Notes: generated from the sequence alone by a model not told the origin. 64,000 bases of DNA from UBA11986 sp031402435 (GCA_031402435.1 JANNSJ010000012.1:1-64000); one strand, 5' to 3'. Shown: positions 14,624 to 24,564, counted from the first letter of the stretch. A program made the numbers and translations.

Positions 14624-16849
14624 ATGAGATTGTACGGTAGCGTACTCATTCTCTCACTGTACCTGGCAGGCTGTGCCACATTTAAAGAGCTGGAACCGAA
14701 ACCTGAACTTGCCCCGTTTGAGCGCGGCTACATCGAACTCATGGACGGGAAAAACAACTTTGAGCTTGACCAGGACGGCAAGTACTTTATCAAGTTTCCT
14801 TCTTCGGTGAAAGACCGCTACTACCTTGTGCTAATCGCACCTGCAAAACCTTCGATCCATTCATACCTTACCAACCGGTTCAATGATGGCAAGGAGCCGA
14901 TCATCCCGATCCCTGACGAAAACCCATCAAGCGACAGCATATTCGTTTATCCGGTCGATGCAAAGTCCGCAACGTTCTACTGGGTCATTGACGCGGTCAG
15001 GCGCGACTTGGTACTGACGATGCGCTATCGTTATGTGCCGCAATGGCGATACACATTCGAGAACAAGTATGCGCAGTTCAAGGAAGCGCTCGCCGCCAAT
15101 ACGGTGGATCGCTCAACGTATAATTCCATTGATATCAATTTCGATTCCGATCGATTGGATTTTGCAAGAGAGGTTCCGAATCTCGCGAACAGGACACAAA
15201 AGCTCAAGTCGATGAACGAGGAACTGCTGAAGCTCGAGAGCGTGTTCCCGGCGGACATTGCCGCATCACGAGACACTGCGTATGAGAACTATGTCGTCTT
15301 GAAAAGGAACGTAGGTGAAGAATTGAAGTTTCAGGAGGATTACAGTGCAGCCCTGACATTGTTTAAAAAGGAACTGGATAGCAGGGGGCGCACCGGACAA
15401 TTCCTCGAGGACGTGCCGTATTTTACGGAGACTCTCTCGCAACGCGGACGTTTTTCCGCGAGCGTTGCCGCCAAAGCCTCCCAGGTACTCCTCAAACGTC
15501 TTGCCGAAGTGACGCCATACCTGGATAACAACCTGCGCAACAAAACCATCGTCAGCAGGATCGATCCTGATCCGTCACTTGATGCCATCACAGGGTTGTA
15601 CCGCGCATGTGGACAGCAGATACCGGGAGAAACGGAAGCCATCGTCAGATTTATCAATAGGTTCAATGTAGAGGCCGACGGCCTCCAGAGGAGCAATGCA
15701 AAGTTCGAAGCGTTGAGGGCGTACTTCAACTCACACATCGGATCGCCCAGCGAATCCTTCTATGATGACCTGTTGGCAAAGGTCGCGGATATCAAAACCA
15801 CAATCCCTCAATCACAGGCAAGCGGAATCGAGCGATACGGAAGTTACAGTCTTGCGGCGATGCTCAACAAGGGCATTGCCAACGCCGGTAACAGGGCCAA
15901 TGATCTTCAGACACTCTACCAGACGGCCGGAACAGTGGCAGCGAGCATCAATGCGCGCTCATGGTCTGCCGCTGAAATGGGATTACGGGATCTCAGTGAA
16001 GCACACGGCTATTCTGAATCCCCTGAGATCGTCACGCAACGCAATTCCCTTGTGAAGCAATTCGAGAGCCAGATCTTCACCGCGGTAAAGTTAGCATCGC
16101 AACAGAGGATTGATGCATTCATCAAGGCACACGAAATGGCAATAGACAACGTGCCGGCTTTGTATGCAGACTCAGCGTTCATGCCTGTATATCAACTTAC
16201 ATTCAGCTCGCTCGGCAACAACGACCTCATGCAGAAGAGGAGGCAGATTGAAGGCTACCTTGAGAACATCAAGTACAACCGGTTCCCGGAGACCTCCATC
16301 AAGAGCATTTATGCAGACTTCCTGCGCAATTCACGCGACCGGGGAGTTGAAAAGGCGCGGGCAATTGTTGAACACGGAAAGTTCTACAGGGGAGCGGATA
16401 AACAGGTCAAAGGTCTCATCACTGAGTGCGATGTTGAGGCGGCAAAATGGATTGTCAGGCCCGCCGAGTATCGCAAGCTCTTTGCTTTGCCGATCACGAG
16501 CAACAAACAGGGCACGAATGAATATATGTTCAGAATCCGGCTTCAGATTCCTTCCGAAGCGCAGTTTCCTGTTTTTGATATCAACCTGAAGCTCCCGCAG
16601 GAAGTCGCGGAGAAAGCAAACCAGCAGCAGTGGTTCGAGTCCATTACCATCGACAAGAAGCCTCTCAAGAATGAAGGACGCTTCAGAATTACGTCACCGA
16701 CAGCGCTCAACAACTATGAAGCTCTCATCACGCCGGTCCAGATGGACAAGGAAGGCAGGAACATCCTTGAGGTACGTTTCAAGTATCCGGGCTTCAGAGT
16801 CTTCGAGGTAAGTACGATGGCCCAAGTTCCCCTCATCCGAAAGAACTAA
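14624..16849 (+). CDS. Large lipoprotein of an ABC-type operon, unknown function
   Basis: I do not recognise this 741-residue protein. A typical lipoprotein signal ends LYLAGC with Cys17 as the lipidated residue, so it should be anchored in the envelope. Residues about 40-150 look beta-rich, 150-620 mostly helical with many charged residues and possible repeat-like helices, and the last 100 residues beta-rich again. It is the first gene of six closely packed co-directional genes (next start 10 bp after its stop) that otherwise encode a divergent peptide-type ABC system. It may be a scaffold or accessory receptor for that complex; this rests only on position. Confidence 0.8.
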   Translation: MRLYGSVLILSLYLAGCATFKELEPKPELAPFERGYIELMDGKNNFELDQDGKYFIKFPSSVKDRYYLVLIAPAKPSIHSYLTNRFNDGKEPIIPIPDENPSSDSIFVYPVDAKSATFYWVIDAVRRDLVLTMRYRYVPQWRYTFENKYAQFKEALAANTVDRSTYNSIDINFDSDRLDFAREVPNLANRTQKLKSMNEELLKLESVFPADIAASRDTAYENYVVLKRNVGEELKFQEDYSAALTLFKKELDSRGRTGQFLEDVPYFTETLSQRGRFSASVAAKASQVLLKRLAEVTPYLDNNLRNKTIVSRIDPDPSLDAITGLYRACGQQIPGETEAIVRFINRFNVEADGLQRSNAKFEALRAYFNSHIGSPSESFYDDLLAKVADIKTTIPQSQASGIERYGSYSLAAMLNKGIANAGNRANDLQTLYQTAGTVAASINARSWSAAEMGLRDLSEAHGYSESPEIVTQRNSLVKQFESQIFTAVKLASQQRIDAFIKAHEMAIDNVPALYADSAFMPVYQLTFSSLGNNDLMQKRRQIEGYLENIKYNRFPETSIKSIYADFLRNSRDRGVEKARAIVEHGKFYRGADKQVKGLITECDVEAAKWIVRPAEYRKLFALPITSNKQGTNEYMFRIRLQIPSEAQFPVFDINLKLPQEVAEKANQQQWFESITIDKKPLKNEGRFRITSPTALNNYEALITPVQMDKEGRNILEVRFKYPGFRVFEVSTMAQVPLIRKN

Positions 16850-16859
16850 CGAGGATCCC

Positions 16860-18590
16860 ATGCAGAAGAAGAGTGCCATAATCATTGCAGTAGTCGTTCT
16901 TATCATCGGCGGCGGACTCATCTATTTCTTTTCCCGTCCCGACCTGTCGGATGAGATCGTCATCCCTTACATCTCGCATCAAAAACCGGCGATTGATCCG
17001 CACCTCCCCGGTTCCACGTCGCTCTCGGACAAACTTGACGAAGTGCAATTTGACGGCTTGTTCAATCTTGTCGCCAATCCAAGTGGTGTCGTGTATGAAG
17101 ATGGGTTGGGGGAATTTATTGAACTCGACAAGAACAACGTGGTCACCATTCGCCTGAAAACTGACAAGAAATGGCACGATAGCTGGCAGGTCAACGCCAA
17201 CGATGACAAGTACACCATCGCAAAAGCAACGGATCATTTCTTCTCTGCTGCGGATTTGAATTTCACTCTCAAGCGCATCCAGAGTCTCGGAAGTCTTTCC
17301 CCGGATTATATTCTCGTTTCGCAAGCCCTGCCGACAATGGGGTTTGATGGACCCAATGAACGAAACGAGATTCGTTTGCAATTTCGGTCCGAACGAATAT
17401 GGAAAGAGGCGGACATAAAAGAAGTGCTGTCATTCAAAGTCCTTCCTGCCAATTCAGATATGAACGCGCTGAATTACCGGATCGGAACTGCCGCATATTT
17501 AAGCCTGCCGCCGAAAGACGGCGTGTCCAACTACTACAAACATCCCGAGGGCATCGCCAGCATTGCGAACGTGGTTCTTGCCCCATTCATTGACAACAGC
17601 ACGTATTCCACCGAACTGAAGAACAGCAAGATCAACGTTCTCCTCGAGACACCGTTCGGGAGCCTCTCGCCCATCCTTGAAGACACGAGTGACTACTTCA
17701 ACAAATCCAATATCAGTAACACGTTTTTTGCGCTGTTGTTCAACGTGCAACGACTGAACAGAGATCAGCGGAGGGAAGTCAAGAAACTGATCAACAGCAG
17801 GATGATCGTTGAGAGGTTCTTCAAAGTAAACACCCAGCAGGTTCGTCACGTGGCGGACTACAAAGGGAACAGGGACAATTTCTATGACTATGTGAACCAC
17901 AGCATTTTTCCTTCCTCTTCGTATTATGTGGAAGAGAAGATTGTCGAACCTGCTGAAGACACAACACCGCTGAATCTCTCCATACTTCCCGATACACTGC
18001 GGATAAAGACGAGCGTGAATCACGGATTCCGCGAAGAATACTCCGAGCTGATCGACATCCTGAACGATCCATCGGTGACGAAGGGAAAAGTGAAAGTGCT
18101 TGCGGTGACGAACGACGATATCAAGCGTGGCGATTATGACGCGGTGCTTGTTGCCGTCAGCGGGTACAGGAGCAATTTCCTGTTCGACCTGTACAACATT
18201 TTCCTCCGCGAACCCGATCTTGAGACGTACAAGATCAATCTGCTTACCGAACCGGATGCAAAAGGAAACCTGACGGTAAACCTGAATTCATTCCAGGCCG
18301 ACAAGAATTTCTTTCATCTCGATTCTCGAAATTCTGCAGAAGGTAACGACATCAACCTGTTCTTGCAGTACATGTATGGGTTTATGTCCACACGGCAAAT
18401 TGGCGATAAACAGGAATATGCACGACGCATTGACCAGTTGGAACAACAGATGTGCCTCGGTGCCTGGATGTTCTCGCTGCCGTCACTGGCGTACTTCAGC
18501 ACACAGTTTGACAATACGAGCATTGATCTCTACGGCGTCGCATCCCAACTCTCGACGATCAAGAAATGGAGAGAGCGACACGGGAAGTGA
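16860..18590 (+). CDS. Membrane-anchored SBP_bac_5-like protein
   Basis: The 576-residue protein starts with a single membrane segment (about residues 6-25, ending YFFSRP) with no clear cleavage site, so it is probably tethered to the inner membrane. The following sequence has the order of elements of family 5 peptide-binding proteins: IDPHLPGSTSL, a VQFDGLF segment, TIRLKTDKKWHDSW, then FSAADLNFTLKRI, which matches the family's AeDV segment. Similarity is weak and it is probably shorter and more degenerate than DppA or OppA. It precedes genes for two Dpp-like permeases and a double ATPase, which supports a role as substrate receptor. Ligand unknown. Confidence 0.72.
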   Translation: MQKKSAIIIAVVVLIIGGGLIYFFSRPDLSDEIVIPYISHQKPAIDPHLPGSTSLSDKLDEVQFDGLFNLVANPSGVVYEDGLGEFIELDKNNVVTIRLKTDKKWHDSWQVNANDDKYTIAKATDHFFSAADLNFTLKRIQSLGSLSPDYILVSQALPTMGFDGPNERNEIRLQFRSERIWKEADIKEVLSFKVLPANSDMNALNYRIGTAAYLSLPPKDGVSNYYKHPEGIASIANVVLAPFIDNSTYSTELKNSKINVLLETPFGSLSPILEDTSDYFNKSNISNTFFALLFNVQRLNRDQRREVKKLINSRMIVERFFKVNTQQVRHVADYKGNRDNFYDYVNHSIFPSSSYYVEEKIVEPAEDTTPLNLSILPDTLRIKTSVNHGFREEYSELIDILNDPSVTKGKVKVLAVTNDDIKRGDYDAVLVAVSGYRSNFLFDLYNIFLREPDLETYKINLLTEPDAKGNLTVNLNSFQADKNFFHLDSRNSAEGNDINLFLQYMYGFMSTRQIGDKQEYARRIDQLEQQMCLGAWMFSLPSLAYFSTQFDNTSIDLYGVASQLSTIKKWRERHGK

Positions 18591-18600
18591 GCAGCGGAAT

Positions 18601-19455
18601 ATGAGGAGTCGGATCTTTGGCGTCTTGATGTTTCTGATCGCTGTGCAGCGATCGAACGCCGGATCTGATTTTCTCGTTGTCGAAAACACAGACCGGCTGC
18701 AGGTGTATAATAAGTACCAGCAGGAAGCCCCGGCAAAGGATCGACAGATGCTTGTTCCTTTCGTGCCGATGAAAGTCCTCAGGGCAAACGATATGCTGGG
18801 GGACGGATTCACACCCTGCATGCAGGTCGAGATCGACGGACAGATTGTTTATCTCCTCAAGGAGAAAGACGGAACTCTCTCGCACTCCGAACTCCTGGGA
18901 TTCGAAAAGACCTTCAGCAACGCAACCATCCTTTTAGATACCGTTCGAATACTCTCCGACCATTCCATAAAATTCTCACCGATCAATTCTCCGGCAAAAC
19001 AGCTTCCGGCAAATGACCGGGTTCTGAGGGTGTTCCGCCACAAGAATGCAACGTATTGCAGGATATTCACCACACCTCCACAATATGGATGGGTTGACTT
19101 TACCGGAAGGGGCGAGGGACGGGATTGGGGGCTGCTGAAAAGCACTGCTCCTGCGAATTCTTCAATATCCACCGTCGTCGTTCAAAAAATCCGGGCACGT
19201 GTAAGTGACGTGAATCGCGTCCTCACCCGTCTCTTCGCGTTTTTCAACGATGAGACCCGCCAGCAACGACAAACACCTCAATGGAACGTCGAGACCTCGC
19301 GGAAGAAAATCCTCTGTACGCTGCAGGGCCGCACAAGTGGAGAGTCGTTTGAGCAAAGCACCTTCTATTTGGTCAACGATCTCGAAAACATTGTTTTGGG
19401 TTCCGAGTTTGAGGTCGCACACTCTCCGGGCAGAATTGAAATCCGCCAGAAATAG
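18601..19455 (+). CDS. Secreted protein of the ABC-type operon, unknown
   Basis: The ATG at 18601 gives a 284-residue protein with a signal peptide ending near RSNAGSDF; upstream in-frame codons overlap the previous gene and do not resemble a signal. The mature part is mixed alpha/beta. A segment around residues 140-170 with TYCRIFTTPPQYGWVDF resembles the end of bacterial SH3-like domains, but this is weak. The gene starts 10 bp after the SBP-like gene and its stop is immediately followed by the first permease ATG at 19456. I cannot assign a function. A periplasmic accessory role, perhaps contact with the cell wall or the substrate, is only a guess from context. Confidence 0.72.
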   Translation: MRSRIFGVLMFLIAVQRSNAGSDFLVVENTDRLQVYNKYQQEAPAKDRQMLVPFVPMKVLRANDMLGDGFTPCMQVEIDGQIVYLLKEKDGTLSHSELLGFEKTFSNATILLDTVRILSDHSIKFSPINSPAKQLPANDRVLRVFRHKNATYCRIFTTPPQYGWVDFTGRGEGRDWGLLKSTAPANSSISTVVVQKIRARVSDVNRVLTRLFAFFNDETRQQRQTPQWNVETSRKKILCTLQGRTSGESFEQSTFYLVNDLENIVLGSEFEVAHSPGRIEIRQK

Positions 19456-20571
19456 ATGAAATCAAAAATCATCGAGCATACGCTCAGCATCCTCCTTCTG
19501 ACCTGCGCGTTTGTTGTCATACTGAACGTCATCAAGGAGAAGGAAACGGTACGCTATGCTGATCGCATGAAGTCCATAGCGCCCTACCTGCAGTTTGATT
19601 CGCTGGACTTTGGCAACCCGCTTCATGTGGCACTCTTCAAGGAAACGCTCAACCTCTTTCATCCGGACACACCCGCCCGCAACGATTCTCTTCTCCTGGC
19701 AATACAGGCGTTTCGACAAGAGCAATTCACGAATCAAGCGTACAAAACCGGCGGGGATGATCGCGGGCTTTCTTCCGCCAAAATGATGAGGCTTGGCAAC
19801 ATGTACACGCAGTTCATCATTATCTACCTCATTGTCATGCTGTTGAGCTACTACGCCGCCCAGAGTCTGGCGATACTCCGTTTTGTGAAGATGAAGCAGA
19901 ACAAGGCTTCGTATCTTGAAGAACTTTCTGCAGGCATACGAAGTACAAGCAATCGTGATGCCTCGTTTTATTCGCGCTCGGCGTTATTGTTTGCAAAGGC
20001 CCTCGTCAAAGGTGTATCCTACGCCATATTGTTTTCTCCCGCATACGTTATTGCCTATTCGATTCGATCGAGCATCAACACCGATTCGTATCTTTTTATG
20101 ATCGTTCTGGGAATACTCTCCAATGGACTGCTGATAAACTATGCGAACAAGTTCTTCACGTTCCTGATGACAGAAAGTCGCAAGGGGTATGTACAGACCG
20201 CGATAGTCAAGAACTTGAACGCGTCATATGAATGGCGTACCACGGATGGAGTTTCATATTGGTCCGTTGTACGACCGGGAAGCTCCTTCCCCTCACACGT
20301 GTTCAGGCACATTTATATGAACGCCCACTTCCAGTTCCTGAGCACTCTCAAAGAACATGCTTCGTTCCTCATCACAGGGCTGGTCATTATTGAAATGGCG
20401 CTGAACATCCAGGGCCATCTCGGTTACGAACTGCTGCAGAACATCCTGTACAAACAATACGATGTGGTCATAAGCATCATCCTTGGCATTTTCTTCATTG
20501 TGAAGATTACGGAAGTTGTTGTTGATAGTTGGTTCCATCACGAATCAGGAAAATACGAGAACAGAGCATAA
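19456..20571 (+). CDS. Divergent DppB-like ABC permease
   Basis: The 371-residue protein has one N-terminal membrane segment (about 10-27), an extracytoplasmic loop to about residue 113, then several membrane segments, the layout of DppB/OppB permeases. The cytoplasmic coupling loop is recognisable (GYVQTAIVKNLNASYEW). The C-terminal segment GLVIIEMALNIQGHLGYELL corresponds to the family's conserved GLVVVExxFNIPGLG. Identity to known permeases appears very low. The gene sits directly after the secreted protein gene without a gap and before a second permease. Together they should form the transmembrane heterodimer of the transporter. Confidence 0.75.
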   Translation: MKSKIIEHTLSILLLTCAFVVILNVIKEKETVRYADRMKSIAPYLQFDSLDFGNPLHVALFKETLNLFHPDTPARNDSLLLAIQAFRQEQFTNQAYKTGGDDRGLSSAKMMRLGNMYTQFIIIYLIVMLLSYYAAQSLAILRFVKMKQNKASYLEELSAGIRSTSNRDASFYSRSALLFAKALVKGVSYAILFSPAYVIAYSIRSSINTDSYLFMIVLGILSNGLLINYANKFFTFLMTESRKGYVQTAIVKNLNASYEWRTTDGVSYWSVVRPGSSFPSHVFRHIYMNAHFQFLSTLKEHASFLITGLVIIEMALNIQGHLGYELLQNILYKQYDVVISIILGIFFIVKITEVVVDSWFHHESGKYENRA

Positions 20572-20575
20572 GGCT

Positions 20576-21451
20576 GTGGATACGCACAACGTTCAACAAA
20601 CAACGTGGACTGTGTTTCGGAAAAAAGACAAGCTCTGGCTTGCGATCTGGCTGGCGGGACTTGCAGGTTTGGGTCTGTGGGACGTTGCCTTCCTGAACCA
20701 ACCGGCGTTCGTACTCTTGCAGACTGCCTTTATGAATACGCTGATCGCCGGTGTTCTTGTGGTTGTGTTCTCATTGGCACTGGGATGGCCCATCGGGGTT
20801 GCTTTGCATTTTCTGGAAACCCGTCGAACTCTATTCTACCTCACGTTCACATTCGTCCTGAACATCATTCGTTCCATCCCGCAAATTGTCGGAATACTCA
20901 TCGGGTATATTCTCCTGACAGTCTTCATCGACCTGGAAATTCTGCGGAGCCAATTCTCTCAATTGGTCTGGATGGCATTCACTATAAGTCTGTTTGTGTT
21001 TCTGGAAGTTGTTGATCTGGTCAGGGAACGAATCGCGTACTTCAACAAGCTGGATTTCTTTCAAGCGATGTTGTGCTGCGGCATCAAAGAAGGGCGCATC
21101 ATCAATCGTGATATCCTCTGGAAGAACAGCCGCGCCCACCTCCTGCACAAGATGATTTCCGTGTTCGGGATTGCGGTCTTTCTCCAATGCAGCATTGACT
21201 TTATTATTTCCGTCGGCCTTTCCACTGACGTCAGCCTGAGTAATTTTCCTGTAACGCTTGGCAGCCTTCTCGCAAAGCTGGATAGCAAACAGGATATCCT
21301 CGCGATAGGATCGGTGTTCACGAATCCGATGAATGTACGGTCTCTCCTGTTCGAGCATCTTCAGGGAGTCAGTATCGCGTTTGCCATCGTGTTCACATTG
21401 CTCTGCGTCTATAAGATTTCCAACGGCCTTGTCAGAAGGTTCAACCTCTAG
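20576..21451 (+). CDS. Divergent DppC-like ABC permease
   Basis: The frame has about six membrane segments over 291 residues. A coupling loop (DFFQAMLCCGIKEGRII, then RDILWKN) corresponds to the EAA-type loop of DppC-like permeases. I prefer the GTG at 20576, 4 bp after the upstream stop and preceded by AAGG. An in-frame ATG at 20516 would overlap the first permease by 56 bp and add an unlikely polar leader. The helix after residue 55 is amphipathic, then GWPIGVALHFLETRR marks a short loop. It forms a pair with the DppB-like gene. As there, similarity to known families is low and the substrate is unknown. Confidence 0.72.
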   Translation: MDTHNVQQTTWTVFRKKDKLWLAIWLAGLAGLGLWDVAFLNQPAFVLLQTAFMNTLIAGVLVVVFSLALGWPIGVALHFLETRRTLFYLTFTFVLNIIRSIPQIVGILIGYILLTVFIDLEILRSQFSQLVWMAFTISLFVFLEVVDLVRERIAYFNKLDFFQAMLCCGIKEGRIINRDILWKNSRAHLLHKMISVFGIAVFLQCSIDFIISVGLSTDVSLSNFPVTLGSLLAKLDSKQDILAIGSVFTNPMNVRSLLFEHLQGVSIAFAIVFTLLCVYKISNGLVRRFNL

Positions 21452-21457
21452 TCAGCC

Positions 21458-22972
21458 ATGAACACGCTCCGCTTTGACATACGCATTGCCACGGATGATC
21501 GTACGTTAGTAGACATCCGCGATTTCCAGCTTCCTCTCAATCGGATAACGTTCCTCTTTGGCGAGTCGGGGATTGGCAAGTCGCTTATCGCCCGGGCAAT
21601 CTATGGACTGCTCGATCCGGACGAATTCACCATCACGATCAACGACGAGCCATACAAAGAGTATCTCAAGAAGCCCGAAACACAAGAGATCAAGAAGAAC
21701 AGCTTCTATGTGTTTCAAGAGCCGTCATCACATCTCAATCCTTTAATGCCCCTGGAGACGCAAATCAAGGAAGGAAGTCTTGCCCAGGCTCCGGACGACC
21801 GCGAAATACTGGACCGTCTATTGGAAGGCAGCGATGCGGATGAAGTACGGAAGTTGCTCGATGTGTATCCCAAACCCTATCGTCCAAGCGGCGGGGAGAA
21901 GCAGCGCATTTTCCTGGTTATGGCACTCAAGAAGATAGATTTGATGCTCGGCGACGGGAGCGTGACCACACCGCATGCGTTCGTGTTCGATGAACCGACC
22001 GGAAGTCTGGACAACCATTTTCGCAACATATTTCTTTCTCTCCTCTTCAAGCGCTTTCAGCAGCAACACTTTACATCGCTCTTGATTACTCATGATTATT
22101 CCATGGTCAGCAAAGTAACTCGATCGTATCGCAGCTTTGCCGAACGTGTCTCATTCAAGGAGTTGAGCCTGCGCAATGGGAAACATGCTCTGTCGGACTT
22201 TCAACCTGAAACCTACATTGGATGGCTAGACACGCAGAAGAAAGAATCAGCCTCCCGCATCCCGACAAACGAGAGCAAACCATTGTTACGTGTTGAGAGT
22301 GGCGTTGAAGTGTTTGGACAGCGATTGGCAATCTCAAGGGATCGTGAAGGAACACAGCCCTCTGCTCTGGAAATCTTTCCCGGCACAATCGTCTATGCAA
22401 AGGCACCGAGCGGCACAGGAAAAACCACGCTGGTGAAACTTATGATGGGATTGATTCGCGGAAAGAATCTTCACATGGCACTCGATGGAGATACTCTGAC
22501 GGAACACACATCAAGGAGTTTTTGGCAAAAAAAGATTTGGGGAAGAAAAATGACCCTAGTGTTCCAGCACGCGGATGAAGCACTCAACCCGCGGGCCACG
22601 GTGATGGAAACATTTCAGGGACTCCCATCGGAGAAACGCATAACACGTGAAGGCGTCCGGCAATCGCTCGGTGAACTGTTCGACTTCGAGATCAGCGACG
22701 AATTCATGGACAAGCAAGTGAGCAGGCTCAGCGGCGGACAAAAACAAAGGCTCAATCTTCTCAGAAGCCTGTTCCTGAATACCGACATCCTGATTCTCGA
22801 TGAACCGCTCAACGGACTCGACTTCGAAAGCACAACCAGGGTCCTCGCCATGATCAGAGAAAAGCAGCGGGCAGGCAAGGGAATTCTTCTGATTTCACAC
22901 AACGAAGAAATCTTTGACGCGTTGATCCCCCGAGACCACATCTATCATTTGCACGCAAGCCCCGTTCGATGA
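21458..22972 (+). CDS. Double ABC ATPase, DppD-DppF-like fusion
   Basis: The 504-residue protein contains two ABC ATPase domains in tandem. The first (about 1-260) has Walker A GESGIGKS, signature PSGGEKQR, Walker B AFVFDEPTGSLD and switch His in LLITHD. The second (about 270-504) has APSGTGKTT, LSGGQKQR, ILILDEPLNGLD and LLISHNEE. Both therefore look able to hydrolyse ATP. An FQEPSSHLNP and an FQHADEALNPR Q-loop segment are typical of the Dpp/Opp/Nik group. Fusion of the two ATPases is consistent with one heterodimeric motor for the two permeases encoded just upstream. The next gene is an unrelated permease, so the operon probably ends here. Confidence 0.88.
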   Translation: MNTLRFDIRIATDDRTLVDIRDFQLPLNRITFLFGESGIGKSLIARAIYGLLDPDEFTITINDEPYKEYLKKPETQEIKKNSFYVFQEPSSHLNPLMPLETQIKEGSLAQAPDDREILDRLLEGSDADEVRKLLDVYPKPYRPSGGEKQRIFLVMALKKIDLMLGDGSVTTPHAFVFDEPTGSLDNHFRNIFLSLLFKRFQQQHFTSLLITHDYSMVSKVTRSYRSFAERVSFKELSLRNGKHALSDFQPETYIGWLDTQKKESASRIPTNESKPLLRVESGVEVFGQRLAISRDREGTQPSALEIFPGTIVYAKAPSGTGKTTLVKLMMGLIRGKNLHMALDGDTLTEHTSRSFWQKKIWGRKMTLVFQHADEALNPRATVMETFQGLPSEKRITREGVRQSLGELFDFEISDEFMDKQVSRLSGGQKQRLNLLRSLFLNTDILILDEPLNGLDFESTTRVLAMIREKQRAGKGILLISHNEEIFDALIPRDHIYHLHASPVR

Positions 22973-23098
22973 CTGAATAAGGAGTGCCCGAAGCGAATAA
23001 GGATTTCGAGTGGGGAATTCCTATATTGTCGGAGCGTGGGTGCATGTTGAGAGCACTTCCTTTTTTCGACCAATTGATACCAAGCCAAACCTTCGTCA

Positions 23099-24403
23099 AT
23101 GTCTTCGCAATCTGAACGACCGGGCCTTCTTCGTAGCCTGGGTCTTTTCGATCTGACGGCAATATCACTCAACACGATTATTGGGAGCGGCATTTTTCTG
23201 CTTCCCGCAACCGTCGCTTCAACGGTAGGTGTGTGGGCACCGTTGAGCTTTGTTGTTTCCGGGATACTCTCCCTCATCTTCGCTCTATCATTTGCAGAAG
23301 CAGGCAGCAGGTTCAGTGATACGGGCGGACCGTACCTGTATGCGAGGAAGGCATTCGGCGACTTCATCGGTTTTGAAGTAGCCTGGATCTTCTGGCTCTC
23401 TCGTCTCGCAGCAGTGGGAGCAAGCTACAATGTTTTTGTCACCTACCTCGGATTGTTCATTCCCGGTGTTGCAGAAGGATTGTTCCGGACGGCGATCATC
23501 ACCGTACTTGTTATTGTGGTGGCACTGCCAAATATCCGCGGAGTGAAGATTGGCTCGGTCTTCACCAACATCTTCACAGTCGCAAAGATACTCCCGCTGG
23601 TTTTTCTTGCTGCCGCCGGACTCTTTGTGCTGGATTGGACTCAGGCAACCATAGCAACCCCGCTGACTTCGGAAGACTTCATGAGGTCTGTACTTATCGT
23701 TGCGTTTGCGTACGGAGGATTCGAACTGGCAACCGTTCCAGCCGGTGAGTCCAAAGACCCGAAACGGCAGTTGCCGCGGGCGCTTCTTTTTTCAATCGGT
23801 GGAGCAGCAATTCTGTACGTCCTTCTGCAGTTCACAGCCTATGGGCTGTTCCCTACGCTTGGAACATCAGCGCGACCACTGGCAGACGCTGCAAATGTTG
23901 TCTTCACCTCGCATGGTGCAACGCTGATTGCTATCGGAGCACTCGTGTCAACCTGCGGGTATATCTTTGGCGGCTCGTTGGTGATCCCGCGACTGACGTA
24001 TGCACTTGCAGAGCAGGGACAACTGCCATCCGTGTTCGGCAAGATCCATCCTGCGTTCCGGACACCGTGGGTGTCGATTGTGTTTCATGCTGGCGTCACC
24101 TGGTTACTTGCCGTGGGCCTCTCATTTTTTTCACTCGTCATCATCAATGTCCTTGCGAGGCTTGTCGTCATCGGCCTTACCAGTGCTGCTGTAATGAAGT
24201 TGCGAAAGAGTTCTCCGGAACCCGCCGGATTTACGATCCCATTTGGATTGACAATCCCTCTTGTGGGAATTGCAATCGTCGCCTACTTGCTGATCTTCCA
24301 TACAAAACCCAATGAACTGCTCTATGGCGGCATTGCACTCGTTGCGGGATCACTCCTCTACGTTCCCCTCCGCTCATTGGTGAAGAAAAAGAAAGGAACA
24401 TAA
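23099..24403 (+). CDS. APC-family amino acid permease
   Basis: The 434-residue protein begins with a short polar stretch and then LTAISLNTIIGSGIFLLPA, the conserved first helix of APC-superfamily amino acid transporters with the unwound GSGIF substrate site. About 12 membrane segments follow, with FAYGGFELATVPAGESKDPKR as the typical helix 6 region. It probably imports or exchanges amino acids across the inner membrane; the specific substrate cannot be told. The gene stands 126 bp after the ABC ATPase gene. A 30-codon membrane peptide gene lies 161 bp downstream. Confidence 0.9.
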   Translation: MSSQSERPGLLRSLGLFDLTAISLNTIIGSGIFLLPATVASTVGVWAPLSFVVSGILSLIFALSFAEAGSRFSDTGGPYLYARKAFGDFIGFEVAWIFWLSRLAAVGASYNVFVTYLGLFIPGVAEGLFRTAIITVLVIVVALPNIRGVKIGSVFTNIFTVAKILPLVFLAAAGLFVLDWTQATIATPLTSEDFMRSVLIVAFAYGGFELATVPAGESKDPKRQLPRALLFSIGGAAILYVLLQFTAYGLFPTLGTSARPLADAANVVFTSHGATLIAIGALVSTCGYIFGGSLVIPRLTYALAEQGQLPSVFGKIHPAFRTPWVSIVFHAGVTWLLAVGLSFFSLVIINVLARLVVIGLTSAAVMKLRKSSPEPAGFTIPFGLTIPLVGIAIVAYLLIFHTKPNELLYGGIALVAGSLLYVPLRSLVKKKKGT

Positions 24404-24508
24404 TAGCGCCCGGTTTCTTTCCACACCATCGGTGAACTCACGCCACCCATCGGGACCCTCTCTTTAGATGTTCTTTACACACCCTCCCCACACCTACCGT
24501 CTCTTGAT

Positions 24509-24536
24509 TTGAAAACCGGTCCCGCCTTGCGATACT
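24509..24536 (+). promoter_or_regulatory. Candidate promoter of the small membrane peptide
   Basis: TTGAAA at 24509-24514 and GATACT at 24531-24536 are 16 bp apart and lie about 28 bp upstream of the strong ribosome binding site (AAGGAGGA) of the small gene at 24565. This suggests the peptide has its own transcript. Confidence 0.45.
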
Positions 24537-24564
24537 GAATACAGCATCGCACAAGGAGGATCCA

